Source of the DNA: Betaproteobacteria bacterium
GTDB taxonomy: Bacteria; Pseudomonadota; Gammaproteobacteria; Burkholderiales; Burkholderiaceae_C
Length of the DNA stretch: 37,092 nt
Direction: 5' to 3'
NCBI GenBank assembly: GCA_009927495.1
Contig: RFMX01000296.1
Span: forward strand, 1-37,092
Shown: positions 9,821-19,600 of the stretch, one piece after another
How the letters are laid out: each line of letters starts with the position of its first letter
Numbering within the stretch: position 1 is the stretch's first letter
The notes under the pieces: generated by a model
Database searches by the model: none
What the model was told of the DNA's origin: nothing
The model's input: the letters and a program-made list of their open reading frames with translations, nothing else
Position numbers and translations under genes: made by a program

Positions 9821-10656
9821 CCCTGTGACCTTTGGTGTCGCAGTCCCAAGTAACGGCTAACGGCGCTGAGCAATCCGATGACCGCAACCAAGCCCATGGC
9901 GATCTTGGCGGCAATTTCTGGCGGCGCGGTGACTATCACATAGATGACCAAGCCTATTTCCAAAATGAGCAACAGCCAAGCGCCAAAACGCGCTGACAAA
10001 TAAGGTGTCCATGCCCACCACCATTCCCAGCGTTGCGCCAACCATGCGATCCATATGCCAAGCCCTAGGCCTGCGATCACATCCGCTGGCCAATGGGCTC
10101 CCACCACCACCCTAGAGAAGGCCACCAACAAGCCACCTAAAATCAGGAGGAGCAGCAAGGCTTTGCGGCGCAACAGTGAGGGGTACATGAGCACGATCAG
10201 GCAGACCAAGGTTGACGCCGCCAAGGCGTGTCCAGAAGGCATGGAGTTGGCTGATATGGGCGGGTTGCCCATCGGGTTGAGCAGTGTGGGGTCTAAGCTC
10301 GACAAAGGCCTCTGTACTGAGAACCATGCCTTAAGGGCAGGCGAGACCACTGAACCGATCAAGAACCCTTTGATGGCCAAAGCCGACCCTTGGCGGGTCG
10401 ATCTGCCCACCGCCAGCAACAAGATAAATACCAGCGCAGCGTCGCCCCCTTGGGTGAGAAAAATCCAAAGCCATGCAGGTCCCATAGCAGTAGCGTGTAC
10501 CGCCAGCATGGCTTCACGGTTCCAATCTGAGCGCCAAAGTGCCCAAGCCAACAGTAACAAAAGTGTGGCCAAAGCCAGTGCGATCGACTGGCTTCTTGCT
10601 GACACCCGCGGGATTGAGCTAAACAGCGGGCGCATGACGGTAACGAGCTTTATCAA
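9817..10656 (-). CDS. PAP2 family phosphatase
   Basis: KAWFSVQRP, SMPSGHALAAS, SRVVVGAHWPADVIAG motifs; start may be the internal ATG at 10635. Confidence 0.88.
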   Translation of the reverse strand: MIKLVTVMRPLFSSIPRVSARSQSIALALATLLLLLAWALWRSDWNREAMLAVHATAMGPAWLWIFLTQGGDAALVFILLLAVGRSTRQGSALAIKGFLIGSVVSPALKAWFSVQRPLSSLDPTLLNPMGNPPISANSMPSGHALAASTLVCLIVLMYPSLLRRKALLLLLILGGLLVAFSRVVVGAHWPADVIAGLGLGIWIAWLAQRWEWWWAWTPYLSARFGAWLLLILEIGLVIYVIVTAPPEIAAKIAMGLVAVIGLLSAVSRYLGLRHQRSQG

Positions 10657-10673
10657 ACAATGAATACCAACGA

Positions 10674-11690
10674 TTGAATGACATGAGCAAAAAAGTATTG
10701 GTGACAGGTGTGGCGGGCTTCATAGGCTCACACTTGGTGAAAAGCCTGCACGCCTTGGGCTACGACGTGGCCGGCTGCGACAAAGTTGACCCGGCCACCG
10801 GTATAGGTGGGGCCGCTGATACAGCAGACCCGCTGTTGGCACGTTTGCGCAAAGAACGTCTTTGGGGATGTGTCACCCAAAAAGGTGTGAAGTATTTTCA
10901 AATTGATATAGGGCAAACAGATGCCTTTGCTTCAGTGGTGGCGCAGTGGCAACCCGACACGGTGGTGCATCTGGCAGCGCAGGCAGGTGTCAGGCATTCG
11001 ATGCAAGCGCCCATGGATTTTGTCACACCCAATCTGGTGGGTTTCGCCCATGTGCTGGATGCCTGTCACTGTCATCAGGTGCCGCAACTCTTGTACGCCA
11101 GCTCCTCCAGCGTTTACGGCATGCGCAGCCAAGTCCCTTTCCTAGAAACCGACCGTACCGACCAACCTCAGTCGTTTTATGCTGCCACCAAAATGGCCAA
11201 TGAACTGATGGCCTATGCCTATCACTCGCAGTACGGCATGGCATCGTTGGGCATGCGGTTTTTTACCGTCTATGGACCTTGGGGGCGAACCGACATGGCG
11301 CCATTTTTGTTTGCCCAAAATATTCGCCGAGGTCTGCCCATCAAGGTCTTTGGCGAGGGCAAGCTGCGCCGCGACTTCACCTATGTGGATGACATTGTGG
11401 AGGCCATCGAGGGTTTGGTCGCTAGTCCCCAGTTGGTGCAAGCGGCCCAGATTGTGAATATGGGTCATCAGCGCCCGGTTGTAGTCAATGCCTTCATTGA
11501 CTTGCTGGCAGGCCATTTGAAGCGTCAACCCATCATCGAGTACGCCCCCATGCAGGTAGCCGATGTACCCTTGACCTGTGCCAGTGAAGATCGCTTGGTG
11601 GGCATGCTGGGAAGCTGGCGCGAGACCCCTTTGGATGTCGGTCTGGAACGTTTTGTGAAATGGTTAGAGGCATGGGACCCCATGACCTGA
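10674..11690 (+). CDS. NAD-dependent epimerase, UDP-glucuronate 4-epimerase-like
   Basis: TGVAGFIGSHL Rossmann motif, YASSSSVYG, YAATKMANE, MRFFTVYGPWGRTDMA, as in UDP-GlcA 4-epimerases; translation may start at MSKKVLVTG (10683). Confidence 0.88.
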   Translation: MNDMSKKVLVTGVAGFIGSHLVKSLHALGYDVAGCDKVDPATGIGGAADTADPLLARLRKERLWGCVTQKGVKYFQIDIGQTDAFASVVAQWQPDTVVHLAAQAGVRHSMQAPMDFVTPNLVGFAHVLDACHCHQVPQLLYASSSSVYGMRSQVPFLETDRTDQPQSFYAATKMANELMAYAYHSQYGMASLGMRFFTVYGPWGRTDMAPFLFAQNIRRGLPIKVFGEGKLRRDFTYVDDIVEAIEGLVASPQLVQAAQIVNMGHQRPVVVNAFIDLLAGHLKRQPIIEYAPMQVADVPLTCASEDRLVGMLGSWRETPLDVGLERFVKWLEAWDPMT

Positions 11691-11748
11691 AATTACCCCT
11701 AGACTAGCCAGCAGACCCTAATTTATCCAACTTTTTCCAGGACCCACC

Positions 11749-13053
11749 ATGAAGAACCCATCATTTTCAAAACGTTTGCTGTGCATGCTAGGTCTTTCAC
11801 TGGCGCTGCCTTGGTTGGCGGTTGCCGCCGATATGCCTGCAGCCTCGCCAGCTTCCAAGGGTTTGGTGGCAGAGCGACTGGCACGCATTCGTCCTGTTAT
11901 TCAGACAGAAATCGATGCCCAGCGTATGCCGGGTGCGGTCTTGCTGATTGCGCGCAAAGGTGCCGTGGTGCATACAGAGGTGGTGGGCTTGCAAGACCCC
12001 GCAAGTGGCAAACCGCTCAAGCGGGACAGCTTGTTTCGAGCCTATTCGATGACCAAGCCTATGGTCTCGGTCTTGGCCATGATGATGGTCGAAGAAGGTC
12101 AACTGCAGCTGGCTGACCCCGTGGGTAAATTCCTTCCTGCATTGGCCAATATGCAAGTCTTGGCCAACCCTTCGGACGCCTCAGGTGCCACCGTGAATGC
12201 TGTTCGCCAAATCACCGTGTATGACCTGTTGCGCCATACCTCTGGCCTGACCTATGCTGAATTCACGCGCTCCCCCAGCATGAAGAGCGCTTACCAGCAA
12301 GCCGGTTTGTTTGCTCCTGAAGCACCTTCTTTGTGGATCACGCTCACTCCAGAGCAGCAAGTCGAGGCTTTTGCCAAAGCCCCATTGCAATGGCAGCCTG
12401 GCAGCACTTGGGAATACAGCTTGTCCACTGACCTGCTTGGCAGGGTACTCGAGGTGGTGGGCAAGAAGCCTTTGGGCAGTTTGCTCGAAGAAAAATTGAT
12501 CAAGCCCTTGGGCATGAAAGACACCCACTTTGTGGTTCCGGCCAACAAAGCAGACCGACTGGCACAAGCCTTGGCCATAGACCCGCTGACCAAAGCACCC
12601 ATGCCTGCCATGCTGGACGTGACCAAGGCCCAGGGCAATGACTCCGGAGGTGCGGGCCTGAGCACCACCGCTGACGATTACCTGCGGTTTTGCCAGATGC
12701 TGCTCAATGGAGGCAGTTTGGATGGCCGACGCTATCTCAGCAGAAGTACGGTGGCGCTGATGACCGCCGACCATCTGGGTCCCAAAGTCGCCACACCTTT
12801 GCAACCTGGCGAACTCTTAATGGGCGTTCAAGGCTATACCTTTGGCCTGGGTTTCATGGTGCGCCAAGGTGCCGGCATGGCCAGCGTCCCTGGCTCGGAA
12901 GGAGACTATGCTTGGGCTGGTGCAGGTGGTACCTTTTTTTGGATAGATCCCAAGGAGCAACTTATCGGTGTGTTGATGGCACAAACACCTGGCCCCATTC
13001 GCCAATACTACCGGCGCATGGTCAAACAATTGGTTTACCAAGCATTGGAGTAA
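11749..13053 (+). CDS. serine hydrolase, class C beta-lactamase-like
   Basis: Signal peptide; SMTKPM (SxxK), WEYSLSTDLLG (YxS), HTSGLTY motif. Confidence 0.9.
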   Translation: MKNPSFSKRLLCMLGLSLALPWLAVAADMPAASPASKGLVAERLARIRPVIQTEIDAQRMPGAVLLIARKGAVVHTEVVGLQDPASGKPLKRDSLFRAYSMTKPMVSVLAMMMVEEGQLQLADPVGKFLPALANMQVLANPSDASGATVNAVRQITVYDLLRHTSGLTYAEFTRSPSMKSAYQQAGLFAPEAPSLWITLTPEQQVEAFAKAPLQWQPGSTWEYSLSTDLLGRVLEVVGKKPLGSLLEEKLIKPLGMKDTHFVVPANKADRLAQALAIDPLTKAPMPAMLDVTKAQGNDSGGAGLSTTADDYLRFCQMLLNGGSLDGRRYLSRSTVALMTADHLGPKVATPLQPGELLMGVQGYTFGLGFMVRQGAGMASVPGSEGDYAWAGAGGTFFWIDPKEQLIGVLMAQTPGPIRQYYRRMVKQLVYQALE

Positions 13054-13056
13054 CAC

Positions 13057-13476
13057 ATGCCCAACACACAAAAAAAACTGATCGAGCACCTGAATGAAGA
13101 GGTTTATTGCAAACTGGGTGTTTCACCTGTTCACGGTATCGGCGTATTCGCCGTGCGTGATATTCCCAAAGGAATTCACCCGCTCAAGAGTTACTTGAAT
13201 ATCAAAGAGGTGGATATTGATAAGAAATTGATCAAAGACATACCCAAAGGTGTTCGCCAACAAATCGACACCTTTTGCTTTTACAACAAGAAAACAGTGT
13301 CAATCCCTACCATCGGGCTGAATTCATTCGATTTGGCGGTCTACCTTAACCACTCCAAAAAACCCAATTTAAGGTTTAAAAAAGCAGGGGTACTGGTAAG
13401 CCTGAGGAAAATCGCCGAAGGTGAAGAGTTATTTATCGATTACGACATCAGCTTCGGCGAGAAGCACTTTTTCTAA
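13057..13476 (+). CDS. SET-domain protein (putative protein-lysine methyltransferase)
   Basis: GIGVFAVRDIPKGI...LAVYLNHSKKPNLRFKK...EELFIDYD: SET signature (GxGxFA..., NHS, EL..DY). Confidence 0.85.
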   Translation: MPNTQKKLIEHLNEEVYCKLGVSPVHGIGVFAVRDIPKGIHPLKSYLNIKEVDIDKKLIKDIPKGVRQQIDTFCFYNKKTVSIPTIGLNSFDLAVYLNHSKKPNLRFKKAGVLVSLRKIAEGEELFIDYDISFGEKHFF

Positions 13477-13484
13477 AAGCCAGC

Positions 13485-14393
13485 TTATCCCACCATGGCC
13501 AAAACCATGGTGTTATCGGTTAGCGTAACGGCGGGTTCGTCTCTGAAGATTTGGTTGAACTGATGGGGTTTGAAGTCAGTGACCAAAGGCGAGGTGGGAT
13601 CTGTGACCAAGGGGTGTGCTTTATCAATCAGTGCCATCGCATAAATAGGTTCAAAGTCGGTGACAAACAAAGCTTTGTAGCCGTAGTCATCAACGGGACC
13701 AAGGTTGTAGTAGCGCAAGCCATTTTTAGCCGCCCAGCGGCAAGCTTGTAAACAGGCATAGATACCAGGTGAGCGGTTTTTATGGGCTCGGTTCCATTGG
13801 CAAAAACTTCCGTAAAGCTGGTTGTATTTGGGCAGCAATATGGAGACATCAGTCAGCACCAGTTCACCTTCGGTGTCGCGTACCCTTAAAACCAAAACTT
13901 CCAAGTCACGAACATAGTCGACAAAACCCTCTACCTCGCGGTCATCAATGCAATAGTTGGCGAAGTGCTCACCCCCCATTTCGAACATATCGTCAATGGT
14001 GAGTTGACTGCCAGGAATGAGCTCTTCGGTGTAAGTGAAATGTTTGTATTGCTTATCGAGTTCGCGGAATTTGCGTTCACGACGCGACTCAGACCAAAAG
14101 TCTTCTGCAAAGGTGTCGACCAAACCGTACTTGTCGTTGATAGGAACACCGTAGGGGCTATCGGGAGGAAGTGCATACACAACGAAAGGGCGGGGTGCAA
14201 AATTGATCATCTCCTCAGAGACATTGATATAGGGGCAAAGGGCATCCCAACGGGTGGTGTAGTAAAGAATGTCGTTATGGTCGCTTTCAACCAGTAAATT
14301 GTCCTCAGTCCAACTTTGGTAGCCTACATGCCGAACCTTGGGTGCAGAAGAAAACAGGTTCGCAGGTTTGAACTGGTATAGCGTGCCATTCAT
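13485..14393 (-). CDS. GNAT-fold acyltransferase-like protein (possibly Ate1/FemAB-like)
   Basis: 302 aa; C-terminal ...YGSFCQWNRAHKNRSPGIYACLQACRWAAKNGLRYYNLGPVDDYGYKALF resembles the GNAT domain of aminoacyl-transferase-type proteins; 4-nt ATGA overlap with upstream gene. Confidence 0.5.
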   Translation of the reverse strand: MNGTLYQFKPANLFSSAPKVRHVGYQSWTEDNLLVESDHNDILYYTTRWDALCPYINVSEEMINFAPRPFVVYALPPDSPYGVPINDKYGLVDTFAEDFWSESRRERKFRELDKQYKHFTYTEELIPGSQLTIDDMFEMGGEHFANYCIDDREVEGFVDYVRDLEVLVLRVRDTEGELVLTDVSILLPKYNQLYGSFCQWNRAHKNRSPGIYACLQACRWAAKNGLRYYNLGPVDDYGYKALFVTDFEPIYAMALIDKAHPLVTDPTSPLVTDFKPHQFNQIFRDEPAVTLTDNTMVLAMVG

Positions 14394-14848
14394 AGTGTTG
14401 CCTTTTGTGTTGATTTTTTAGATTTACTTTTTTTGGGTGTGATTTTTTTCAAGTCGAAATACGCCTTGTCCACCTCATAGTTCTGCTGCAAAAAAACAGG
14501 ATCTTTTTCTTCAAGCTTGGCCACAGTGCGCTCGACCTTGGCCATATGGGCAGACGCTTCACTGTTGATATCCGCCAGTCCTGCGATGTATTCGTCCATC
14601 AAAGGACAGTCAGCGTCAAAATAAAATTTTTGTTTATTGGGGTTGTAGCTCAGGGGATAAAGAGTGCATCCAAAAGGTTTATCTTCGCCAAGGGAGCAAC
14701 CCTGAGGCCCAAGGTGATCACATTGGGTTTGGATGCAGATGCTGCCGAGCCGTTTCTCTTCTTTTCGGGTCAGGGTAATTTCGAGGGAGGGATAACCGGG
14801 CTCAACGTTACAGCAACGCTGGCATTCGGCGCAGTGGTCAAACAGCAC
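14390..14848 (-). CDS. YkgJ-type cysteine-cluster protein (putative Zn/Fe-binding)
   Basis: CAECQRCCNVEPGYPSLE...CIQTQCDHLGPQGCSLGEDKPFGCTLYPLSY; GTG start with GGAG SD. Confidence 0.8.
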   Translation of the reverse strand: MLFDHCAECQRCCNVEPGYPSLEITLTRKEEKRLGSICIQTQCDHLGPQGCSLGEDKPFGCTLYPLSYNPNKQKFYFDADCPLMDEYIAGLADINSEASAHMAKVERTVAKLEEKDPVFLQQNYEVDKAYFDLKKITPKKSKSKKSTQKATL

Positions 14849-15005
14849 GCATCAACTCCGGGTGATACGTGGTGCGAACATCAAAGTGCGCATGGGGCAA
14901 ACAAATACAAGTGTCATCAATCTTTGGCGGGTCTGAAACAACATCATTCAACGAGGGTCAAACCAAAATTCCTATGCGGTGAACACGTACTAACAAGTTA
15001 ATTAA

Positions 15006-15034
15006 TTATTAACGGATTTGACATGTTGCGTCAA
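15006..15034 (-). promoter_or_regulatory. putative sigma70 promoter for the YkgJ-like/GNAT-like pair
   Basis: Minus strand TTGACG (15034-15029), 17-nt spacer, TAATAA (15011-15006); GTTAAT-N5-ATTAAC palindrome (14997-15013) overlaps the -10. Confidence 0.5.
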
Positions 15035-15106
15035 GAAATCGTTTTTTGTTTTTTTAGATGATTTAAATGATTTACAAACAAACCCTTAGCGCTCATTGCT
15101 CGTGAC

Positions 15107-15502
15107 TTACTTGATTGAATGCAGTCCAATCGCATTGCCCTCGGTGTCACCGATGATGGCTATGAAGCCGTTATTGCCAATGCTTTTCTTGTGTTTGAAA
15201 ACACGACCACCATGATCGATGGCGAGTTGTGTCTCGACAGCGCAGTCTTCACAGGAGAAATACACCATCACACCTTCGGTGGTGGGTTGTCGATCACGGT
15301 GCAGAACCAATGCACCTGTCGCACCAGCAGATTGCACATCGCCTTCAAAAACATACATGGTGTAGCTAATATCGTCGGTCTCTAAAGCAAATAATGAACG
15401 CTTGAATACAGACTCATAAAAAACTTTGGCACGTTGCATATCTGCGACATGAATTTCAAACCATGCCACAGGGTTACGAGGCAAGGGTGAGGAAGATGTC
15501 AT
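15107..15502 (-). CDS. VOC family (glyoxalase-like) protein
   Basis: NPVAWFEIHVADMQRAKVFYESVF and ...IIGDTEGNAIGLHS. Confidence 0.85.
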   Translation of the reverse strand: MTSSSPLPRNPVAWFEIHVADMQRAKVFYESVFKRSLFALETDDISYTMYVFEGDVQSAGATGALVLHRDRQPTTEGVMVYFSCEDCAVETQLAIDHGGRVFKHKKSIGNNGFIAIIGDTEGNAIGLHSIK

Positions 15503-16665
15503 GGCTTCTTTGCTTCAGCAGAAGGGGCAATTTTGACTGCGTCTCCATCGCTCACACCATCGGGAGGACTTTCAATCACGCTGTCTGAGGCTTCTAAACC
15601 AGAAGACAACTCAACCTTGTTGCCATAGTCTCGTCCAATCACGACGGCCTTGAGAACCACTTTGTTGTCAGGCGAGACAGTCGCCACACGCAAACCCGCT
15701 TTGGTGAATATCAATGCACTAGGGGGCACACTCAGGCCAGAGGAGACGCCTGGTAATTCAAAACTCACATTAGCAAACCCGCCTGGTATCAAAGTACCAC
15801 TGGCATTTTCGGCTGAAAGCTGAACCAACATACTGCCCGAACCAGCGCTGATGGCTTGCGACATGGTTTGCACTTTGGCGATGTAGGTTTTTCCAGGATT
15901 TTCGGGCACTGTGAACTTGGCGATGGCACCTTTTTGAATTTGCGACACATAGGCTTGGGGCAAATTCACATACAAATGTAAACGTTTGATGTCAGACACC
16001 ACAAACAACTCTGTACCTGCATTGCCCCCTACATTGATCAATGCGCCCACATCGGTATTGCGAGCGGTGACGACACCATCAAATGGAGCAACGATGCGGC
16101 TGAAGTTTTTCAGGGCCTCAATGCGGCTGACATTGGCCTGAGAGGCTGCAACGATGGCTTGCTTGGCTTTGAGGTCACCCAGTTTTTCTTCCACGGCTTG
16201 AGAAGAAACAAAATTGGTGGCAAGCAATGACTGCCACCGTTTCGCGGTGTTTTCGGACAAAGCTGCATTGGCTTGCGTACTGGCTAACTCGGCTTTGGCT
16301 TGAAGGATTTGTTGATCAAGGTCCGGGGTATCAATTTCAGCCAACAGTTGGCCAGCTTTGACAGGCGTACCAATGTCGGCTTTCCAACTTTTCAAATAGC
16401 CGCTGATACGCGCATAAATAGGCGCTTTGGAAAAAGCTTCGATGCGACCAGGCAAATCCAGCGTAGGGGTTACGTTCGCGGGCACAGGCGAGATCACAGT
16501 CACTGTCATCACCGATTGCGTTTTCGTCTGCTCTTTCAAAAGGTTTGTATCTGAAGTACGGGCGTTGATGCCGCTGTAAACCACATAAGCTGCCACTGCG
16601 GCACCTAACAACAGGGCGGTCCATAACAGGCTGCGAGAGACAGTAGGGGGTGACGACTCAAGCAT
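15499..16665 (-). CDS. RND efflux periplasmic adaptor (membrane fusion protein)
   Basis: LPGRIEAFSKAPIYARISGYLKSWKADIGTPVKAGQLLAEID lipoyl/hairpin domain; overlaps permease stop. Confidence 0.92.
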   Translation of the reverse strand: MLESSPPTVSRSLLWTALLLGAAVAAYVVYSGINARTSDTNLLKEQTKTQSVMTVTVISPVPANVTPTLDLPGRIEAFSKAPIYARISGYLKSWKADIGTPVKAGQLLAEIDTPDLDQQILQAKAELASTQANAALSENTAKRWQSLLATNFVSSQAVEEKLGDLKAKQAIVAASQANVSRIEALKNFSRIVAPFDGVVTARNTDVGALINVGGNAGTELFVVSDIKRLHLYVNLPQAYVSQIQKGAIAKFTVPENPGKTYIAKVQTMSQAISAGSGSMLVQLSAENASGTLIPGGFANVSFELPGVSSGLSVPPSALIFTKAGLRVATVSPDNKVVLKAVVIGRDYGNKVELSSGLEASDSVIESPPDGVSDGDAVKIAPSAEAKKP

Positions 16666-19600
16666 GCTTTACTCCGGAAAATGAGGGTTTGGTGCGTGAT
16701 TGCCCACGTTGGGTATGAACCAAACTGAAGATCAAGGGGACGATGACCAAGGTGGCGACCGTGGCAAAACAAAGCCCGCCAATCACGGCTCTGCCAAGTG
16801 GTGCGTTTTGCTCCCCGCCTTCCCCCAGCCCCAAGGCCATGGGAATCATGCCAATGATCATGGCCAAAGCCGTCATCAATACTGGCCTGAAACGAACAAA
16901 GCCAGCGTCCAAAGCAGCAGCCAGGGGGTCGCCCCATTCTTCTAGGCGTTCTCGTGCAAAGCTGATAACAAGCACACTGTTGGCGGTAGCAACACCCATG
17001 CACATGATGGCTCCCGTCAGGGCTGGAACGGACAATGTGGTGCGGGTGGCAAACAACATCCAAACAATGCCCGCCAATGCTGCAGGCAGGGCGCTGATGA
17101 TCACAAAGGGGTCTCGCCACGATTGGAAATTCACCACGATCAAGAAATAAATCAGCACCACAGCAGCCAATAAGCCCCATAACAAACCAGAAAATGCTTT
17201 CTCCATGGTTCTTACCTGACCCAGCAAAACCACTTTGGTGCCTTTAGGTAAATCTGCTTCTGTTTCAGCAATAACGCGCCGCACTTCTTTGGCGACGGTA
17301 CCTAAATCGGTGTCTTGGGTGGTGGCGTTGATTTGCACCATGGGTTGGATATCGTATTGGCTCACCACGGCATTGCGGGTGGTGCGGGTAAAACTGGCAA
17401 TACCGCCCAACAATTGTTGGTTGTTGTTAGACCCAGAAGACACCGGCAGGTTGGCCAAGTCATTGAGCGAATCTAGGTTGTATTGAGGCGCTTGCATCAC
17501 CACACTGTAGGAAATGCCATTAGCGGGATTGAGCCAGTAGGTTGGTGCAACCTGGCTGCTACCAGCTAGGTTGACCACCAAATTGTTGGTGACATCTCGG
17601 GGTGTGATGCCAAGGTCTTGGGCTTGCCCTCGGTCCATCGTGACGTCAAAAACCGGACTCTTAGCTGATTGCTGTATGCGGGCATCCGCAACGCCGGGAA
17701 TGCCACGAATGGCTTTCAATAATTTGTTGGCGTATTCAAAATTGCCCGCCAAATTCGCACCTCTGATTTGAATATCAATCGGCGCAGGTGCGCCGAAATT
17801 CAAAATCTGACTCACGATGTCGGCGGGGGGGAACGAAAAAACAGTATCTGGGAATTCTGTAGGCAAGATTTTCCGCAGTTCCCGAATGTAGTCAGCAGTT
17901 GGACGATGGTTTTTGCGCAAAGCAATTTGGATGTCCCCGTCTTGGGTACCAATCACGCCGGTGTTGTTGTAGATCAGGTTGATCCAACTGGGTGGCAAGC
18001 CGATGTTGTCTACCAAGGTGGTGATTTCTTCAGGGGGGATGACCTTCAGAATGGTTTTTTCAATGGCGGCAAACCGCGCTGCAGTCTCCTCCACCCGCGT
18101 CCCAATGGGGACCCGTGCATGGATCAGAATTTGTCCGCCATCGACATCGGGAAAGAAGTTGCTGCCCAAATAAGGTACGAGCGCAAACGACGCCAAGATA
18201 AAACCCATGAATACCGTGATGACTTTGATGCGGTTGAACAAGGCCAAATGCAAGAGGCTTCGGTAACCGGCCCGAAACTTTTCGAAGCTTGATTCAAAGC
18301 CACGCTGTAACTGCACCAAGGGGTTGCGACTGGCAGGCAAGCTTTGGTTATTGCTATGCATATCAGTATGCGCTGCATGGGGCTTGAGCAAATAGTTGGC
18401 CATGGTGGGTACCAAGGACCTGGACAAAAAGAAAGAAAACGCCATGGCAAGCATCACCGCTTCTGCCATGGGTACAAACAGGAACCGCGCAACACCATCC
18501 AAAAAGAACATCGGTACAAACACGATGCAAATGCACAAAAGCGAGATGAAGGCCGGTGTGACAATTTGTGCCGCACCATCCAAGATGGCGGTTTCCACAT
18601 CCTTGCCTTGTTCAAGGTGCCAGTTGATGTTTTCAATGGTCACAGTAGCGTCATCTACCAAAATGCCGACAGCCAGTGCCAAACCGCCCAAGGTCATGAT
18701 GTTGAGCGTTTCACCTAGGGCTGCCAATCCCATGATGGCACCCATGATGGACAAAGGGATGGAGACGGCAATGATGATGGTCGAGCGCCAACTGCCCAGA
18801 AAAAGAAAAATCATCACGCTGGTCAAGGCCGCCGCAATCGCGCCTTCCATGGCAACACCACTGATGGCAGAACGTACAAAAATCGATTGGTCATTCAGCG
18901 GTTTGACTTCCAACGTGGGCGGCAGCGAGGCCTTCATGGTTTGCAGTTTTTCCCGCACCCCGTCCACAATGGCCAAAGTAGAGGTAGTGCCGTTTTTCAG
19001 AACCGACATCAAAACAGAGCGATTGCCGTCTACATGAACAATATTGGTTTGGGGCGCATTGCCATCATGCACATTGGCCACGTCCCGCAGGTAAATCATG
19101 GCGCCATTGACTGATTTGACGGGGATATTGGCCAAATCTTTGATCTCAGTGGCAGCATTGTTGAGGTTGATGGTGTATTCCAGGCTGCCAATCTTTTGGG
19201 TACCGACAGGCGTGACGATGTTTTGAGCCGCTAGCGCTGCAGCGACATCTTGTGCACTTAAGCCGCGAGCTTGTAGCTCGGGTAATTTCAAATCCACTTG
19301 AACAAGACGCGACTTTCCGCCATAGGGAAAGGGAATGGCGGCACCAGCAACAGTCACCAAGGGTGTGCGCACCTGTGTGAGCCCGAGGTCAGCCAAATTT
19401 TGCTCTGACAGCCCCTTTCCTGATAACGCCAACTGCAAAATGGGCACGGTGGAGGCGTTGTAATTCACAATCAAGGGCGGCAGAGTGCCGGGCGGCATTT
19501 GCCGAATCATCACCTGAGAGATAGCAGTCACCTGTGCATTGGCAACGGCAATATTCACCCCAGGGTGAAAGAAGATTTTGACGATGCCCACACCCGCATA

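Noticed and set aside
12181-12804. 207-aa minus-strand ORF
   Set aside because: Antisense to the serine hydrolase, which has clear catalytic motifs.
14637-14700. tRNA-like string ggggttgtagctcaggggataaagagtgc on the plus strand
   Set aside because: Resembles an acceptor/D-arm, but no matching anticodon stem or T-arm follows and it lies inside the YkgJ-like CDS.
14546-15001. 151-aa plus-strand ORF running into the AT-rich spacer
   Set aside because: Mostly antisense to the YkgJ-like gene, no SD or family motif; the minus-strand gene is convincing.
15040-15080. AT-rich poly-T and ATGATTTA-A-ATGATTTA direct repeat considered as mobile-element end or att site
   Set aside because: Very short, with no second copy or integrase visible in the window.
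16605-17180. 191-aa minus-strand ORF
   Set aside because: Alternate frame of the RND permease; Cys/His-rich out-of-frame translation.
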